Positions 63,142-64,000 of a stretch of DNA of 64,000 nt are shown here, piece after piece. The DNA lies in the NCBI GenBank assembly GCA_039707465.1, contig CM077653.1, positions 1,619,501 through 1,683,500 on the forward strand, given 5' to 3'. Position numbers and translations under genes: made by a program. Numbering within the stretch: position 1 is the stretch's first letter; every line of letters starts with the position of its first letter. The notes below the pieces were generated by a model. The model did not search any database and was not told the origin of the DNA. It saw only the letters and a list, made by a program, of their open reading frames with translations. Source of the stretch: Rhabdophis nuchalis. Taxonomy: Eukaryota > Chordata > Lepidosauria > Squamata > Natricidae.

Positions 63142-64000
63142 CTTTGGAAAAAGAAATCATGTGTTGTCCCGATTGTAATTGGAGCCCTTGGAGCAAGACC
63201 GAAAGGGCTACCTCGCTATGTAGAAATTCTAAATTTACCGGACTTGAGCATTCTGACTCTACAAAGGGCCACCCTGCTTGGAACAACTTCTATCCTCCGA
63301 CGTTCCCTTGACAGTTCCTAGGTCCTTGGTTAGGACTCGAGCTGTTGAGCTACCAACCAGCCCCAAAGGCTGTGAATCTCACCAAAGATTAACCACAGAA
63401 TAATAATAATGAGATAACTGATGGTTTGTGCTATGCTCTCCCAAGCAAGATGCCCTTTGAGGTAGATCCATTTCCTTGGAATTAAAGGCCAGAGAAAGGA
63501 GGTCATTTGAGAAGAAACCCAATGGATTATTTCTATCCAGCTTCAGGGGCGAAAGAAAGCTTTTTTGGAACTGTTATCAGTTTGAAGCTGAGATATGCGT
63601 TCACAGCTTAGCAAGTGAAAATAATGCCTTATTTCCTTGCGTTTTCAGGGACGGGAGAAGGGGAGCTTTCTAAATTTACTGCAGCTGGGCCTGTTTTGGG
63701 CTGATGCTTTCACAAATCCTCCCTCAAAGGAGGGAGAAGGTCACGTCCAGTAAATCCATTCTCCATTAGCAGGTATAAAAATCTACATTATGTGATTCAT
63801 AGCAGGACAACAATGAGAGAGTTTGATTAAATATCCTCCTCGTATTTTCTCTGCTGCTTGGCTGCCACACACTTTTCACTCCTTTCCCCCATTATATATC
63901 CAGGGAAGGAAATTTGGGTTATGTTAACTTTTCAAGAGAGAGAGAGAGAGAAAAAGCTGTCAAAACAGATTCTTGCTGGCTTCTGTTTTAGGTGAGAACC
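63141..64000. other. Right end, no gene seen
   Basis: Single-copy sequence with a short (GA)n at 63936-63952. No exon of DRD2 or TMPRSS5, the next human neighbours, is recognised. Confidence 0.4.

Overview
The window is vertebrate nuclear DNA, almost certainly from a squamate reptile and probably a snake. The genes are multi-exon with GT-AG introns. The rest is packed with CR1, L2 and L1 LINE fragments, tRNA-derived SINEs of the Sauria type, hAT-type miniature transposons (MITEs) and many microsatellites, including (AATAG)n next to LINE tails and a long (GATA)n block. Nothing prokaryotic, viral or CRISPR-like was seen.

Four protein-coding genes can be read. USP28 (last seven coding exons, 672-7081, +) ends on the left. 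CLDN25 (one coding exon, 9123-9782, -) lies tail-to-tail with it. A G-protein-gated-type inward rectifier potassium channel gene (22204-26488, +) comes next. A complete 16-exon ZW10 (30841-44654, +, 779 codons) follows. USP28, CLDN25 and ZW10 are neighbours in the same order and relative orientation at human 11q23.2, so this is conserved synteny. The Kir channel between CLDN25 and ZW10 is not part of the human arrangement as I know it and is the most interesting gene here: it carries an arginine directly in front of the T-I-G-Y-G filter and appears to have a long N-terminal extension. From 44.7 kb to the right end I recognise no further gene; TMPRSS5, next in human, was not found.

The genes are not an operon and work independently: USP28 is a deubiquitinase, CLDN25 a tetraspan claudin, the Kir gene an ion channel, and ZW10 a kinetochore and ER-Golgi tethering subunit.

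The non-genic part is unusually readable as insertion history. Several miniature transposons have intact 8-bp target-site duplications, and several sit inside other repeats: a 391-bp hAT element in a CR1, hairpin MITEs in an L1 and in other repeats, TA-flanked elements, and a CR1 inside a minisatellite in ZW10 intron 1. One MITE at 28.5-28.8 kb has a duplicated arm separated by a 69-bp stretch that recurs, inverted, 20 kb away at 48.4 kb. Repeat families without a secure published name are labelled A to G here.
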